Notes: generated from the letters alone by a model not told the origin. A stretch of DNA of 64,000 bases from Pseudomonas jessenii (GCF_002236115.1 NZ_NIWT01000001.1:952251-1016250), one strand, 5' to 3'. Shown: positions 45,942 through 56,893, counted from the stretch's first letter. Numbers and translations are program-made.

Positions 45942-46150
45942 GGCGCGCTCCGAAACGGGGGACTGAGTGTCGGAGGCGATTATCGAAACCTGACGGGCGG
46001 CGCCATACGCTGCCTTGGGGCTGGTTTTCAGGTGCTTTGGATTGGCTGGCGGTGTGTGACCACTATGGCGTAAGACCGCGTGTCGGTGAGGCTCGCCACT
46101 AAGGGTGTAGGCCTGTGGACCCCACTGGCATCCACAGGAACCGGTACCGG

Positions 46151-46957
46151 TCAGGCGTTGGCCCTGAACAGCATGTAGGCGGCGACCACGACGCAGATGC
46201 TGGCGAATCCGACCTGCAACGCCCTCGCCGGCACCCGGGCGCAGAGCTTGCGGCCGATGATCATGCCGACGATGCTGGAGACGATGAAGGCAATACCCGA
46301 ATCGTCGATGCGCACCCCGGCATGGAACGCGCCGATCACGCCGATGCCGGAAATCAGGCTGATCACCATCAGCGACGTGGCGATGATCCCGCGCATCTGC
46401 ACGTCGGTCAGTTGCTTGAAGGCCGGGACAATCAGAAAGCCGCCGCCCACCCCCAGCAATCCAGAGACCACGCCGGTTACTGCCCCGAGCGCGGCGAGGG
46501 TCGCGGTGCATTTGGCGGTCCAGGAAAAGCGCCCGGTCTGTTGATCGAGCATGCAGTTCTTCTGGCCCCAGTTGGCCTGACCATGGTCGCTGGGACCCTC
46601 GTCCTTGCGCTCGCGGCGCAACATCCGCCCGGCCACCATGACCATCAGCAGGCTGAACAGGATCATCAGGATTTTTTCCGGCAACTGATGGGCAAAGTAG
46701 ATGCCTATCGGCGAAAACACCGCACCCAATGCCGCGATCAGCAGCGCTGCGCGATAACGCACCAGGCCATGGCGCAAGCCGTCGATGGCACCGACCGCTG
46801 CCGCACTGCCTACCGCGAACAACGCCACCGGAGCGGCCTGGGTCATGCTCCACCCCAACCCCAACACCAGGGCCGGGACCGCAAGGATACCGCCACCGGC
46901 GCCCGTCAAGCCGAGCACCAACCCCATCACTACACCAAACAGACTTGCCAGCAACAT
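46151..46957 (-). CDS. TauE/SafE-family membrane permease
   Basis: 268 residues with about eight membrane segments; TauE/SafE signatures are LTGAGGGILAVPALVLGLGWSMTQAAPVALFAV in the first half and GVVSGLLGVGGGFLIVPAF in the second, an internal duplication. Such proteins export sulfite, sulfonates or other sulfur compounds. It follows the SQR-like gene by nine bases in the bigR module, so export of sulfite or thiosulfate formed from sulfide oxidation is the likely job. Start at 46957 (MLLASLFGVVMGLVLG). Confidence 0.87.
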   Translation of the reverse strand: MLLASLFGVVMGLVLGLTGAGGGILAVPALVLGLGWSMTQAAPVALFAVGSAAAVGAIDGLRHGLVRYRAALLIAALGAVFSPIGIYFAHQLPEKILMILFSLLMVMVAGRMLRRERKDEGPSDHGQANWGQKNCMLDQQTGRFSWTAKCTATLAALGAVTGVVSGLLGVGGGFLIVPAFKQLTDVQMRGIIATSLMVISLISGIGVIGAFHAGVRIDDSGIAFIVSSIVGMIIGRKLCARVPARALQVGFASICVVVAAYMLFRANA

Positions 46958-46966
46958 ACGGAGTTC

Positions 46967-48211
46967 TCAGTCGACCCTGGACACACGTGTCAGCCACTCG
47001 CGGCCCTTGAGCATACCGTTCCAGTAGAACCACGGTAGCAGTGTCGCCTTCAGCCACCACGCCGAGCGGCGCGGGATCGTCGGGTCAAGGGGAAAGGTCG
47101 GCAGCAACTTGCCCGCGTACCCGAACTCGGCAAGGATCACCTTGCCCTTCTCCACCGTCAGCGGACAGGAGCCATAGCCGTCGTACTTCAGCGGCAGCGG
47201 TTGCTGCTTGCGCAAAGCCAGCAGGTTTTCGGCCACCACCACGATCTGCTTGCGCACCGCCGCAGCAGTTTTTGCATTCGTGGTGCCGCAGATATCACCC
47301 AGCGCGAACACACCTGGATAGCGCGGATGTTGAAGGGTGTGGGGATCGACCTCGCACCAGCCGGCGGCGTCGGCCAGCGGACTTTGGGCGATGAAGTCCG
47401 GGGAGACTTGTGGTGGCACGACATGCAGCAGGTCAAAGGTTTTTGCCTGGCGGGTAACATTGCCATCGGCATCCTTGACGTCGAACCACGCGGTTTTCGC
47501 CGGGCCGTCGACCTTGACCAGATTCGAGTTGAACGCCAACCGGGCTTTGTACTTTTCGATGTACTTCATCAGTGGCGGGACAAAGGTCGGCACTCCGAAC
47601 AGTGCCGCGCCCGCAAGATTGAACTCGACGTCGATGTCGTTCAGCACACCGCTCTTGGTCCAGTGATCGCAGGACAGGTACAGCGCCTTTTGTGGCGCTC
47701 CGGCACATTTGATCGGCATGGCCGGCTGGGTGAACAGCACCTTGCCGCCGCGCAATGTCTGCACCTGGTCCCAGGTGTAGGTCGCGTACCGATAGCTGTA
47801 GTTGGAGGTCACGCCGTGCTGGCCGAGGGTGTCCTCCAGGCCTTCGATTTTCTCCCAGGCCAGGCGCAGGCCGGGGCAGACCACCAGGTTTTGATAGCCG
47901 ACCGTACGCCCGTCACCGAGGGTGAGTTGGCGCTTGTCGGGATCGATGCCCGTCACGGCAGCCTGCAGCCAGTGGGCCCCGCGCGGCATCACCGACGCCA
48001 TGGACCGCACGGTGTTTTCCACGTTGTAGGCTCCACCGCCGACCAGCGTCCAGGCCGGTTGATAGTAGTGCCGGGAGTCGGGTTCGATCACGGTGATGTT
48101 CAGATGCGGGCTACGCTTGAGCAGGCTGGCGACAAAGCCGATGCCTGCCGTGCCGCCGCCGATGACCACGATATCTGCACTGATGGATGGGCCCCAGTGT
48201 TGATCGTTCAT
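46967..48211 (-). CDS. sqr: sulfide:quinone oxidoreductase-like FAD protein
   Basis: 414 residues. FAD-binding DIVVIGGGTAGIGFVASLL near the N-terminus, and the SQR redox region QPAMPIKCAGAPQKALYLSCDHW with two cysteines, plus VFALGDICGTTNAKTAAAVRKQ before the second half; the C-terminus WFYWNGMLKG is the amphipathic membrane anchor of type II (mitochondrial-like) SQRs. It would oxidise sulfide at the inner membrane, passing electrons to quinone and making persulfide for the dioxygenase at 48835. Start at 48211; the upstream part of the frame is translated REP. Confidence 0.88.
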   Translation of the reverse strand: MNDQHWGPSISADIVVIGGGTAGIGFVASLLKRSPHLNITVIEPDSRHYYQPAWTLVGGGAYNVENTVRSMASVMPRGAHWLQAAVTGIDPDKRQLTLGDGRTVGYQNLVVCPGLRLAWEKIEGLEDTLGQHGVTSNYSYRYATYTWDQVQTLRGGKVLFTQPAMPIKCAGAPQKALYLSCDHWTKSGVLNDIDVEFNLAGAALFGVPTFVPPLMKYIEKYKARLAFNSNLVKVDGPAKTAWFDVKDADGNVTRQAKTFDLLHVVPPQVSPDFIAQSPLADAAGWCEVDPHTLQHPRYPGVFALGDICGTTNAKTAAAVRKQIVVVAENLLALRKQQPLPLKYDGYGSCPLTVEKGKVILAEFGYAGKLLPTFPLDPTIPRRSAWWLKATLLPWFYWNGMLKGREWLTRVSRVD

Positions 48212-48263
48212 TGCTTGTTCCTTTTGCTGCACGCAAGGATTGTTACGAGTCAAACCAAAAACC

Positions 48264-48354
48264 TGTGGGAGCGGGCTTGCCCGCGATGGCGTCAGGTCAG
48301 TCGCCATTAATGTTGGATGTGCCGGCCCCATCGCGAGCAAGCTCGCTCCCACAG
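48264..48354. repeat. REP pair (REPIN-like), asymmetric arms
   Basis: Direct copy from 48264 (GAGCGGGCTTGCCCGC) and complement of the main form (GCAAGCTCGCTC) ending 48354; the two arms are of different variants, so this hairpin is imperfect. It separates sqr from bigR. Confidence 0.9.
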
Positions 48355-48374
48355 GTTCGGTGTGTTGAATAAGA

Positions 48375-48716
48375 TCAAGGTTGAACCCAGCTTTTGAGCA
48401 CCGCCCCGCAGTACAGCCCGGAGAGGGTTTTCATCACCTGGATCACTTCGTGACTGGCGAGACCGTAAAAAATGTACTTGCCTTCACGACGGGTGGCGAC
48501 CAGTCCTTCATCGCGCAGGATCCCCAATTGCTGGGACAGGGTCGGTTGGCGCACGCCGGTCATTTTTTCCAGCTCGCCTACGTTGCGTTCGCCCTGGGTC
48601 AGCTGACACAGGATCAACAGGCGATCCTCATTGGCCAGGGCCTTGAGCAGCGCACACGCCTTGGAGGCCGAGGCGCGCAGTTGGGAGACTTCACATTCGG
48701 TCAGACCGGATTGCAT
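48375..48716 (-). CDS. bigR: ArsR-family sulfide/persulfide sensor BigR
   Basis: 113 residues from the ATG at 48716. Winged helix with recognition segment VRQPTLSQQLGILRDEGLVATRREGKYIFYGL. Two cysteines, Cys37 (LLILCQLTQGERNVGELE) and Cys103 (GLYCGAVL), align with the pair that forms a tetrasulfide or disulfide in BigR/SqrR, releasing the operator. The frame opens further to ATGs at 48767 and 48836, but 48767 lies inside the operator dyad, so 48716 is preferred. It is divergent from the persulfide dioxygenase and upstream of sqr and tauE-like genes, which it should repress in the absence of sulfide. Confidence 0.9.
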   Translation of the reverse strand: MQSGLTECEVSQLRASASKACALLKALANEDRLLILCQLTQGERNVGELEKMTGVRQPTLSQQLGILRDEGLVATRREGKYIFYGLASHEVIQVMKTLSGLYCGAVLKSWVQP

Positions 48717-48749
48717 TTGCAGGATGCCTTCAACGTCACTTAAGCTGTA

Positions 48750-48775
48750 AACATTATGTTTAAACATATAATGTT
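48750..48775. promoter_or_regulatory. BigR-type operator AACATTAT-N10-ATAATGTT
   Basis: Perfect 8-bp arms in an A+T-rich patch between divergent bigR and the dioxygenase gene, enclosing a second palindrome GTTTAAAC (48758-48765). Position and composition fit the known BigR operator style. Confidence 0.8.
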
Positions 48776-48834
48776 GCAACCCATGACTGAAATTTCGCCG
48801 TCTGACTTTTCTAACCCTGCACAGGTTCGTGTCC

Positions 48835-49698
48835 ATGCCCGCACTGATTGAAGCTTTCCTCGACCCCGCCTCCTCGACCTACAGCTACGTGGTCTATGAG
48901 GCTGATGGCGGGCAGTGTGCGATTGTCGATCCGGTGCTCGACTACGACGCAGCCTCCGGGCGTACCGCAACCACCCAGGCCGACAACATCATCGCCTTCG
49001 TCCGCGCCCGTCACTTGCAAGTGCAATGGCTGCTGGAAACCCACGCCCATGCCGATCACCTGTCCGCCGCGCCGTATCTGCGCAGGGAGCTTGGCGGCAA
49101 AGTCGCCATTGGCGAGTCGATCAGCAAGGTCCAGGACGTGTTCAAGACGCTGTTCAATCTGGAGCCATCCTTTCGCGTCGACGGCTCCCAGTTCGATCAC
49201 CTGTTCGCCCCCAACGAATCGTTCATGATCGGCAACCTCAAGGCGACCGCCCTGCACGTGCCCGGCCATACTCCGGCGGACATGGCTTACCTGGTCGACA
49301 GCGATGTGATTCTGGTGGGCGACACGATGTTCATGCCCGACGTCGGCACCGCCCGCTGCGATTTCCCGGGCGGCAATGCCAATCAGATGTTCGCCTCGAT
49401 CCACAAACTGCTGGCCTTCCCCGCCAGCGTGCGGCTGTTCGTCTGCCACGACTACCCGCCCAATGGCCGCGCGCCCCAATGCATGACCACCGTCGGTGAA
49501 CAACGCAAAAACAACATTCATGTACATGACGGGATCGATGAAGCCGCGTTCGTGGAAATGCGTACACGACGTGATGCAGGGCTGGGCATGCCGACACTGT
49601 TGCTGCCGGCGATCCAGGTGAATGTGCGGGCGGGGAATTTGCCGCCGGCCGAGGACAACGGCGTGACCTACCTGAAAATCCCGCTTAACAAATTCTGA
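48835..49698 (+). CDS. blh: persulfide dioxygenase (ETHE1/Blh-type metallo-hydrolase)
   Basis: 287 residues, metallo-beta-lactamase fold with ETHAHADHLSAAPYL as the iron-site motif, then HVPGHTPADMAYLV, GDTMFMPDVGTARCDFPGG and LFVCHDYPP, all ETHE1-like. It oxidises glutathione persulfide to sulfite in the cytosol. Divergent from bigR across the operator. ATG at 48835 (MPALIEAFLDPASSTYSYVV) preferred over GTG at 48829. With SQR and the TauE-like exporter it completes a sulfide-to-sulfite route. Confidence 0.92.
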   Translation: MPALIEAFLDPASSTYSYVVYEADGGQCAIVDPVLDYDAASGRTATTQADNIIAFVRARHLQVQWLLETHAHADHLSAAPYLRRELGGKVAIGESISKVQDVFKTLFNLEPSFRVDGSQFDHLFAPNESFMIGNLKATALHVPGHTPADMAYLVDSDVILVGDTMFMPDVGTARCDFPGGNANQMFASIHKLLAFPASVRLFVCHDYPPNGRAPQCMTTVGEQRKNNIHVHDGIDEAAFVEMRTRRDAGLGMPTLLLPAIQVNVRAGNLPPAEDNGVTYLKIPLNKF

Positions 49699-49701
49699 CC
49701 C

Positions 49702-49802
49702 TGTAGGAGCGAGCTTGCTCGCGATGGACTTGAGGGCAACGCGTTTATCCAGAAGACTCGCGTTATCGTTAACGTCCATCGCGAGCAAGCTCGCTCCTAC
49801 AG
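49702..49802. repeat. REP pair (REPIN-like), GTAGGAG subtype
   Basis: Direct copy TGTAGGAGCGAGCTTGCTCG from 49702, complement ending 49802; spacer with CGTTATCGTTAACGTCC, same family as 1933-2032 and 30137-30237. Between convergent blh and bkdR. Confidence 0.92.
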
Positions 49803-49812
49803 AGTAATCGTG

Positions 49813-50301
49813 TCAGTTGCCCAAAGTCAGGCCATTGGCTGGCAACGGCAGCGCGGTCTTGTACCGCACCTGCTTGAGCGCAAAGCTCGAACGGATGTTC
49901 GCCACCCCCGGCACCTTGGTCAGAAAGTCCATCATGAAGCGCTCCAGCGACTGGATGGTCGGCACCAGCACCCGGATCAGGTAGTCCGGGTCGCCGGCCA
50001 TCAGGTAGCACTCCATCACCTCGGGGCGATCGGAAATCGCTTCTTCGAAATGCTGCAACGCCTCCTCCACCTGCTTCTCCAGGCTGACGTGAATGAACAC
50101 ATTCACATGCAGCCCCAGCAGGTCGGCATCCAGCAGCGTCACTTGCTCGCGAATCACCCCCAGTTCTTCCATGGCCTTGACCCGGTTGAAACACGGCGTG
50201 GGTGACAGGTTCACCGAACGCGCCAGGTCGGCGTTGGTGATGCGCGCGTTCTCCTGAAGGCTGTTGAGAATGCCGATATCGGTACGGTCCAGTTTGCGCA
50301 T
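49813..50301 (-). CDS. bkdR: Lrp/AsnC-family activator BkdR
   Basis: 162 residues: N-terminal HTH ([50 protein letters not shown]) and C-terminal RAM domain ([36 protein letters not shown]). In P. putida BkdR activates the bkd operon in response to branched-chain amino acids and is transcribed divergently from bkdA1, exactly as here with 185 bases between. Length and start match the family. Confidence 0.95.
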   Translation of the reverse strand: MRKLDRTDIGILNSLQENARITNADLARSVNLSPTPCFNRVKAMEELGVIREQVTLLDADLLGLHVNVFIHVSLEKQVEEALQHFEEAISDRPEVMECYLMAGDPDYLIRVLVPTIQSLERFMMDFLTKVPGVANIRSSFALKQVRYKTALPLPANGLTLGN

Positions 50302-50312
50302 GAGACAAAACC

Positions 50313-50337
50313 ACCTGTTTTTTATGTTTATGCAGGT
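50313..50337. promoter_or_regulatory. weak dyad ACCTG-N15-CAGGT in the bkdR-bkdA1 gap
   Basis: Five-base arms near the bkdR start in an A/T-rich stretch; an Lrp-type site is plausible, since BkdR is known to protect a long region here in P. putida. The dyad itself is short and could be chance. Confidence 0.25.
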
Positions 50338-50414
50338 TTTTTATCTGCAAATGATCTTTAGCGCAACGAAACAGAGAGAAATATTCTTCTTGGTCGGGCC
50401 TATGATTGTTGTAG

Positions 50415-51722
<1,308 letters not shown>

Positions 51723-51723
51723 C

Positions 51724-52782
51724 ATGAACGATCACAACAACAATATCGAGCTGGAAACCGCCATGACCACAACCACCATGACCATGATCCAGGCCCTGCG
51801 CTCGGCCATGGATGTGATGCTTGAACGTGACGACAACGTCGTGGTCTTCGGCCAGGACGTGGGCTACTTCGGCGGCGTGTTCCGCTGCACCGAAGGCCTG
51901 CAAGCCAAGTACGGCACCTCCCGAGTGTTCGACGCGCCGATCTCTGAAAGCGGTATCGTCGGCACCGCCGTGGGCATGGGCGCCTACGGTCTGCGCCCGG
52001 TGGTGGAGATCCAGTTCGCCGACTACGTCTACCCGGCCTACGATCAGATCATTTCCGAAGCCGCGCGCCTGCGTTATCGCTCGGCCGGCGAGTTCACCGC
52101 GCCGATGACCCTGCGCATGCCCTGCGGCGGTGGCATCTACGGCGGCCAGACCCACAGCCAGAGCATCGAGGCACTCTTCACTCAGGTATGCGGTCTGCGC
52201 ACCGTCATGCCGTCCAACCCCTACGACGCCAAAGGCCTGCTGATCGCCTCCATCGAAAACGATGACCCGGTGATCTTCCTGGAGCCGAAACGACTGTACA
52301 ACGGTCCTTTCGACGGCCACCACGAACGCCCGGTTACCCCGTGGTCGAAACACCCCGCCGCACAGGTTCCGGACGGTTACTACACCGTACCGCTGGACGT
52401 TGCCGCTATCGCCCGTCCGGGCAAGGACGTCACGGTGCTGACCTACGGCACCACCGTCTACGTGTCGCAAGTGGCCGCTGAAGAAAGCGGCGTGGATGCC
52501 GAAGTCATCGACCTGCGCAGCCTGTGGCCGCTGGACCTGGAAACCATCACCAAATCGGTGAAAAAAACCGGGCGCTGCGTGATCGTTCACGAAGCCACCC
52601 GCACTTGCGGCTTCGGCGCCGAACTGACGGCGCTGGTGCAAGAGCACTGCTTCCACTACCTGGAAGCGCCGATCGAACGCGTCACCGGTTGGGATACCCC
52701 TTACCCGCACGCGCAAGAGTGGGCGTATTTCCCAGGGCCGTCCCGAGTGGGCGCGGCGTTGAAACGGGTCATGGAGGTCTGA
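51724..52782 (+). CDS. bkdA2: branched-chain 2-oxoacid dehydrogenase E1 beta subunit
   Basis: 352 residues, transketolase-type beta subunit: MIQALRSAMDVMLERDDNVVVFGQDVGYFGGVF, FDAPISESGIVGTAVGMGAYGLRPVVE and the C-terminal SLWPLDLETITKSVKKTGRCVIVHEATRTCGFG. It pairs with BkdA1 as a2b2. Begins one base after the bkdA1 stop and ends immediately before bkdB. N-terminus has several close ATGs (51724, 51763, 51778); the first is kept because it matches the P. putida protein as I recall it. Confidence 0.97.
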   Translation: MNDHNNNIELETAMTTTTMTMIQALRSAMDVMLERDDNVVVFGQDVGYFGGVFRCTEGLQAKYGTSRVFDAPISESGIVGTAVGMGAYGLRPVVEIQFADYVYPAYDQIISEAARLRYRSAGEFTAPMTLRMPCGGGIYGGQTHSQSIEALFTQVCGLRTVMPSNPYDAKGLLIASIENDDPVIFLEPKRLYNGPFDGHHERPVTPWSKHPAAQVPDGYYTVPLDVAAIARPGKDVTVLTYGTTVYVSQVAAEESGVDAEVIDLRSLWPLDLETITKSVKKTGRCVIVHEATRTCGFGAELTALVQEHCFHYLEAPIERVTGWDTPYPHAQEWAYFPGPSRVGAALKRVMEV

Positions 52783-54060
52783 ATGGGCACGCACGTCATT
52801 AAAATGCCGGACATTGGTGAAGGCATTGCAGAAGTTGAATTGTCGGTATGGCACGTCAAGGTCGGTGACATGGTCGTCGAAGATCAGGTGCTGGCCGATG
52901 TGATGACCGACAAGGCGATGGTCGATATCCCGTCGCCGGTGCATGGCAAGGTCATTGCTCTTGGTGGCCAGCCGGGCGAAGTCATGGCGGTTGGCAGTGT
53001 GCTGATCAGCATTGAAGTCGAAGGCGCGGGCAACGTTAAGGAATCGGCGCAACCGGCAGCTGTTGTTAAAGAAGCACCGGTTGCAGCAACGAAAGTCGAA
53101 ACCGTGGTTGAAAGCAAACCGGTCGCTGCCCCGGCACCGAAAGCTGCCGTATGCCAGGGCCCGATGGTTGCTCGCGAGGCCGACGAGCGTCCGCTGGCCT
53201 CCCCGGCCGTGCGCAAGCATGCGCTGGACCTCGGCATTCAATTGCGCCTGGTGCGTGGCACCGGCCCCGCCGGCCGCGTGCTGCATGAAGACCTCGACGC
53301 CTACCTGGCCCAGGGTCAGTCGAACGCTTCGGCACCGGTGGCGGCTGCTTACGCCCAACGTACCGATGAACAGCAGATCCCGGTGATCGGCATGCGTCGC
53401 AAGATTGCCCAGCGCATGCAGGACGCCACCCAGCGCGCCGCCCACTTCAGTTATGTCGAAGAAATCGACGTCACCGCCGTGGAAGAGCTGCGCGCGCACC
53501 TCAACGAAAAACATGGCGCGACTCGCGGCAAGCTGACTTTGCTGCCGTTCCTGGTCCGCGCCCTGGTCGTCGCCCTGCGTGATTTCCCGCAGATCAACGC
53601 CCGCTACGACGACGAAGCCCAGGTCATCACCCGCCTCGGCGCGGTGCATGTCGGTATCGCCACCCAGGCGGATATCGGTTTGATGGTGCCGGTGGTGCGT
53701 CATGCCGAAGCCCGCAGCCTGTGGGACAGCGCCGCTGAAATCTCCCGCTTGGCCACTGCCGCCCGTAACGGCAAGGCCAGCCGCGACGAGTTGTCCGGCT
53801 CGACCATCACCCTGACCAGCCTCGGGGCCTTGGGCGGCATCGTCAGCACCCCGGTGCTGAATCTGCCGGAAGTGGCGATAGTCGGCGTGAACAAGATCGT
53901 CGAACGGCCAATGGTCATCAAAGGCCAGATCGTGATCCGCAAGATGATGAACCTCTCCAGCTCCTTCGATCACCGCGTGGTCGACGGCATGGACGCGGCG
54001 CTCTTCATCCAGGCCATCCGTGGCCTGCTCGAACAACCCGCGACCTTGTTTGTGGAGTAA
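52783..54060 (+). CDS. bkdB: branched-chain 2-oxoacid dehydrogenase E2 (lipoamide acyltransferase)
   Basis: 425 residues: lipoyl domain with Lys44 (DVMTDKAMVDIPS), alanine/proline linker, peripheral subunit-binding domain (ASPAVRKHALDLGIQLRLVRGTGPAGRVLHEDL), and catalytic domain with the SFDHRVVDGMDAALF active-site motif. It forms the core of the complex, moving the acyl group to CoA. Starts directly after bkdA2; lpdV begins three bases after its stop. Confidence 0.97.
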   Translation: MGTHVIKMPDIGEGIAEVELSVWHVKVGDMVVEDQVLADVMTDKAMVDIPSPVHGKVIALGGQPGEVMAVGSVLISIEVEGAGNVKESAQPAAVVKEAPVAATKVETVVESKPVAAPAPKAAVCQGPMVAREADERPLASPAVRKHALDLGIQLRLVRGTGPAGRVLHEDLDAYLAQGQSNASAPVAAAYAQRTDEQQIPVIGMRRKIAQRMQDATQRAAHFSYVEEIDVTAVEELRAHLNEKHGATRGKLTLLPFLVRALVVALRDFPQINARYDDEAQVITRLGAVHVGIATQADIGLMVPVVRHAEARSLWDSAAEISRLATAARNGKASRDELSGSTITLTSLGALGGIVSTPVLNLPEVAIVGVNKIVERPMVIKGQIVIRKMMNLSSSFDHRVVDGMDAALFIQAIRGLLEQPATLFVE

Positions 54061-54063
54061 GTC

Positions 54064-55446
54064 ATGCAGACCCTCAATACCACGCTGCTGATCATCGGCG
54101 GCGGCCCCGGCGGTTATGTGACGGCGATCCGTGCCGGCCAACTGGGCATCCCGACCATCCTGGTGGAAGGCCAATCCCTGGGCGGCACTTGCCTGAACAT
54201 TGGCTGCATTCCGTCCAAGGCACTGATTCACGTCGCTGAGCAGTTCCATCAAACGCAACACCACAGTCAGCATTCGGCCCTGGGCATCAGTGTTTCGACG
54301 CCCACCCTGGACATCGGCAAGAGCGTGGAATGGAAAGACGGCATCGTCGATCGCCTGACCACCGGCGTCGCGGCGCTGCTGAAAAAGAACAAGGTCCAGG
54401 TCGTTCAAGGCTGGGCCAAAGTGGTTGACGGCAAAACCGTGGAAGTTGGCGACACACGTATCCAGTGTGAACACCTGGTGCTGGCCACCGGTTCCAAAAG
54501 CGTGAACCTGCCAATGCTGCCGATTGGCGGGCCGATCATCTCGTCCACCGAGGCCCTGGCGCCGACATCCGTGCCCAAGCGCTTGATTGTGGTCGGCGGT
54601 GGTTACATCGGCCTGGAGTTGGGCATTGCCTATCGCAAGCTCGGCGCCGAGGTCAGCGTGGTGGAAGCGCAGGAACGCATCCTGCCGGCCTACGACGCCG
54701 AACTGACTCAGCCGGTGCACGACGAACTGAAAAAACTCGGCGTGAAGCTTTACTTGAAACACAGCGTGCAAGGCTTTGATTCTTCTAACAATACCTTGCA
54801 GGTGTTGGAACCGAACGGCGAGACCCTGAACCTGGAAACCGACCAGGTACTGGTGGCCGTCGGTCGCAAGCCGAACACCCAGGGCTGGAACCTCGAAGCG
54901 CTGAACCTGGACATGAACGGTTCCTCGATCAAGATCGACAACCGCTGCCAGACCAGCATGCGCAACGTGTATGCCATCGGTGACCTGAGCGGCGAACCGA
55001 TGCTCGCCCACCGGGCCATGGCCCAGGGCGAGATGGTCGCCGAGCTGATCAGCGGTAAAACCCGCGAGTTCAACCCGACCGCCATCGCCGCCGTGTGCTT
55101 CACCGACCCGGAACTGGTGGTGGTCGGCAAGACCCCGGACGAGGCCAAGGCCGCAGGTTGGGACTGCATCGTGTCGAGCTTTCCGTTCGCCGCCAATGGC
55201 CGGGCGATGACCCTGGAGTCGAAAAGCGGCTTCGTGCGGGTGGTCGCCCGTCGGGATAATCACGTGATTGTCGGCTGGCAGGCGGTGGGCGTCGGCGTGT
55301 CGGAGCTGTCCACGGCGTTTGCCCAGAGCCTGGAGATGGGCGCGCGGCTGGAAGACATCGGCGGCACCATCCATGCACACCCGACCCTGGGTGAGGCGGT
55401 GCAGGAAGCGGCGTTGCGGGCCCTTGGCCACGCATTGCACCTGTGA
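54064..55446 (+). CDS. lpdV: dihydrolipoyl dehydrogenase LpdV (E3 of the branched-chain complex)
   Basis: 460 residues. FAD site [19 protein letters not shown], redox disulfide [18 protein letters not shown] motif [26 protein letters not shown], and the dimer-interface His-Glu in [15 protein letters not shown]. It reoxidises the dihydrolipoyl arm of BkdB with NAD. LpdV is the E3 dedicated to this complex in Pseudomonas. Last gene of the operon, followed by a REP pair. Confidence 0.96.
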   Translation: MQTLNTTLLIIGGGPGGYVTAIRAGQLGIPTILVEGQSLGGTCLNIGCIPSKALIHVAEQFHQTQHHSQHSALGISVSTPTLDIGKSVEWKDGIVDRLTTGVAALLKKNKVQVVQGWAKVVDGKTVEVGDTRIQCEHLVLATGSKSVNLPMLPIGGPIISSTEALAPTSVPKRLIVVGGGYIGLELGIAYRKLGAEVSVVEAQERILPAYDAELTQPVHDELKKLGVKLYLKHSVQGFDSSNNTLQVLEPNGETLNLETDQVLVAVGRKPNTQGWNLEALNLDMNGSSIKIDNRCQTSMRNVYAIGDLSGEPMLAHRAMAQGEMVAELISGKTREFNPTAIAAVCFTDPELVVVGKTPDEAKAAGWDCIVSSFPFAANGRAMTLESKSGFVRVVARRDNHVIVGWQAVGVGVSELSTAFAQSLEMGARLEDIGGTIHAHPTLGEAVQEAALRALGHALHL

Positions 55447-55479
55447 ATCAGGGCGATCGGTGGTGTCCGTGATGGCCTC

Positions 55480-55573
55480 TTCGCGAGCAAGCTCGCTCCC
55501 ACAGGGGATTTGTGGTGTTTGCAGGACCTGATGGCCTACAAAGATCAAATGTGGGAGCGAGCTTGCTCGCGAT
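55480..55573. repeat. REP pair, reversed topology
   Basis: Complement copy 55480-55504, direct copy 55550-55573, between lpdV and ilvE. Confidence 0.92.
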
Positions 55574-55714
55574 TCTTGAGAACGACGCGATTTCTGCCGA
55601 TCAGCCGATAGTCTGGGCTGCGATTTAGCCCAAGAATGAAGTATTGTTGTCCCCATCCAAAAAACGTCAGAAGCCTTGAACCGTTTCGACGGTTGTTCAG
55701 TGATAGAGGGTGTC

Positions 55715-56734
55715 ATGGGTAACGAAAGCATCAATTGGGACAAGCTGGGTTTTGACTACATCAAGACCGACAAGCGCTATCTGTCGTACTTTCGCAATGG
55801 CGAGTGGGACAAAGGCACCCTGACCGAAGATAACGTGCTGCACATCAGCGAAGGCTCCACTGCCCTTCACTATGGCCAGCAATGCTTCGAAGGCCTGAAG
55901 GCCTATCGTTGCAAGGACGGCTCGATCAACCTGTTCCGTCCGGACCAGAACGCCGCGCGCATGCAGCGCAGCTGCGCCCGCCTGCTGATGCCGCACGTGT
56001 CCACCGAGCAGTTCATCGAAGCGTGCAAGGAAGTGGTGCGTGCCAACGAACGTTTCATTCCGCCGTACGGCACCGGCGGCGCGCTGTACCTGCGTCCGTT
56101 CGTGATCGGCGTGGGTGACAACATCGGCGTGCGTACCGCGCCGGAGTTCATCTTCTCGGTGTTTGCGATCCCGGTCGGCGCCTACTTCAAGGGCGGTCTG
56201 ACCCCGCACAACTTCCTGATCTCCAGCTACGACCGCGCCGCGCCACAAGGCACCGGCGCCGCCAAGGTCGGTGGCAACTACGCCGCCAGCCTGATGCCGG
56301 GCTCCCAGGCCAAGAAGGCGCATTTCGCCGACTGCATCTACCTGGACCCACTGACTCATACCAAGATCGAGGAAGTCGGTTCGGCCAACTTCTTCGGGAT
56401 CACCCACGATAACAAGTTCGTGACCCCGAACTCGCCATCGGTACTGCCGGGCATCACCCGTCTGTCGCTGATCGAACTGGCCAGGTCCCGCCTGGGTCTG
56501 GACGTGGTCGAAGGCGACGTGTTCATCGACAAGCTGGCGGACTTCAAGGAAGCCGGTGCTTGCGGTACTGCGGCGGTGATCACGCCGATCGGCGGCATCA
56601 ACTACAACGACCACCTGCACGTGTTCCACAGCGAAACCGAAGTCGGCCCGATCACCCAGAAGCTCTACAAAGAGCTGACCGGCGTGCAAACCGGCGACAT
56701 CGAAGCGCCAGCGGGCTGGATCGTCAAGGTTTGA
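55715..56734 (+). CDS. ilvE: branched-chain amino-acid aminotransferase
   Basis: 339 residues, PLP fold type IV. Recognised by EGSTALHYGQQCFEGLKAYRCKDGS, ARLLMPHVSTEQFIEACKEVV, and the lysine region AKVGGNYAASLMPGSQAKKAHFADCIYLD typical of IlvE of this subgroup. Transfers the amino group between leucine, isoleucine or valine and 2-oxoglutarate. It can feed the BCKDH complex encoded just upstream (268 bases), but it also serves biosynthesis. Start at 55715 (MGNESINWDKLGFDY); a TTG-started extension to 55676 is not needed. A terminator follows. Confidence 0.95.
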   Translation: MGNESINWDKLGFDYIKTDKRYLSYFRNGEWDKGTLTEDNVLHISEGSTALHYGQQCFEGLKAYRCKDGSINLFRPDQNAARMQRSCARLLMPHVSTEQFIEACKEVVRANERFIPPYGTGGALYLRPFVIGVGDNIGVRTAPEFIFSVFAIPVGAYFKGGLTPHNFLISSYDRAAPQGTGAAKVGGNYAASLMPGSQAKKAHFADCIYLDPLTHTKIEEVGSANFFGITHDNKFVTPNSPSVLPGITRLSLIELARSRLGLDVVEGDVFIDKLADFKEAGACGTAAVITPIGGINYNDHLHVFHSETEVGPITQKLYKELTGVQTGDIEAPAGWIVKV

Positions 56735-56751
56735 CCTGACGCCAGATGCAC

Positions 56752-56787
56752 AAAAGCCCCCCATCGGGTGACCGATGGGGGGCTTTT
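56752..56787 (+). terminator. intrinsic terminator of ilvE
   Basis: Strong stem AAAAGCCCCCCATCGG / CCGATGGGGGGCTTTTT with a short TGA loop and T-run, 18 bases after the ilvE stop. Confidence 0.95.
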
Positions 56788-56821
56788 TGTTTGCATAGTA
56801 CTGACGAACCCACCACTCCCC

Positions 56822-56845
56822 AGTGGGAGCGAGCTTGCTCGCGAT
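56822..56845. repeat. single REP element
   Basis: One main-type copy (GTGGGAGCGAGCTTGCTCGC) without inverted partner, between the ilvE terminator and the ArsR gene. Confidence 0.85.
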
Positions 56846-56893
56846 GACGGCATTGCATTCAACACAGAAACAACCGGAATACACGTTCGTCAG

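Noticed and set aside
44757..47060. Porin frame extended to 767 residues
   Set aside because: The extension reads antisense-phase through the TauE/SafE-like gene; the signal peptide at 45941 marks the true start.
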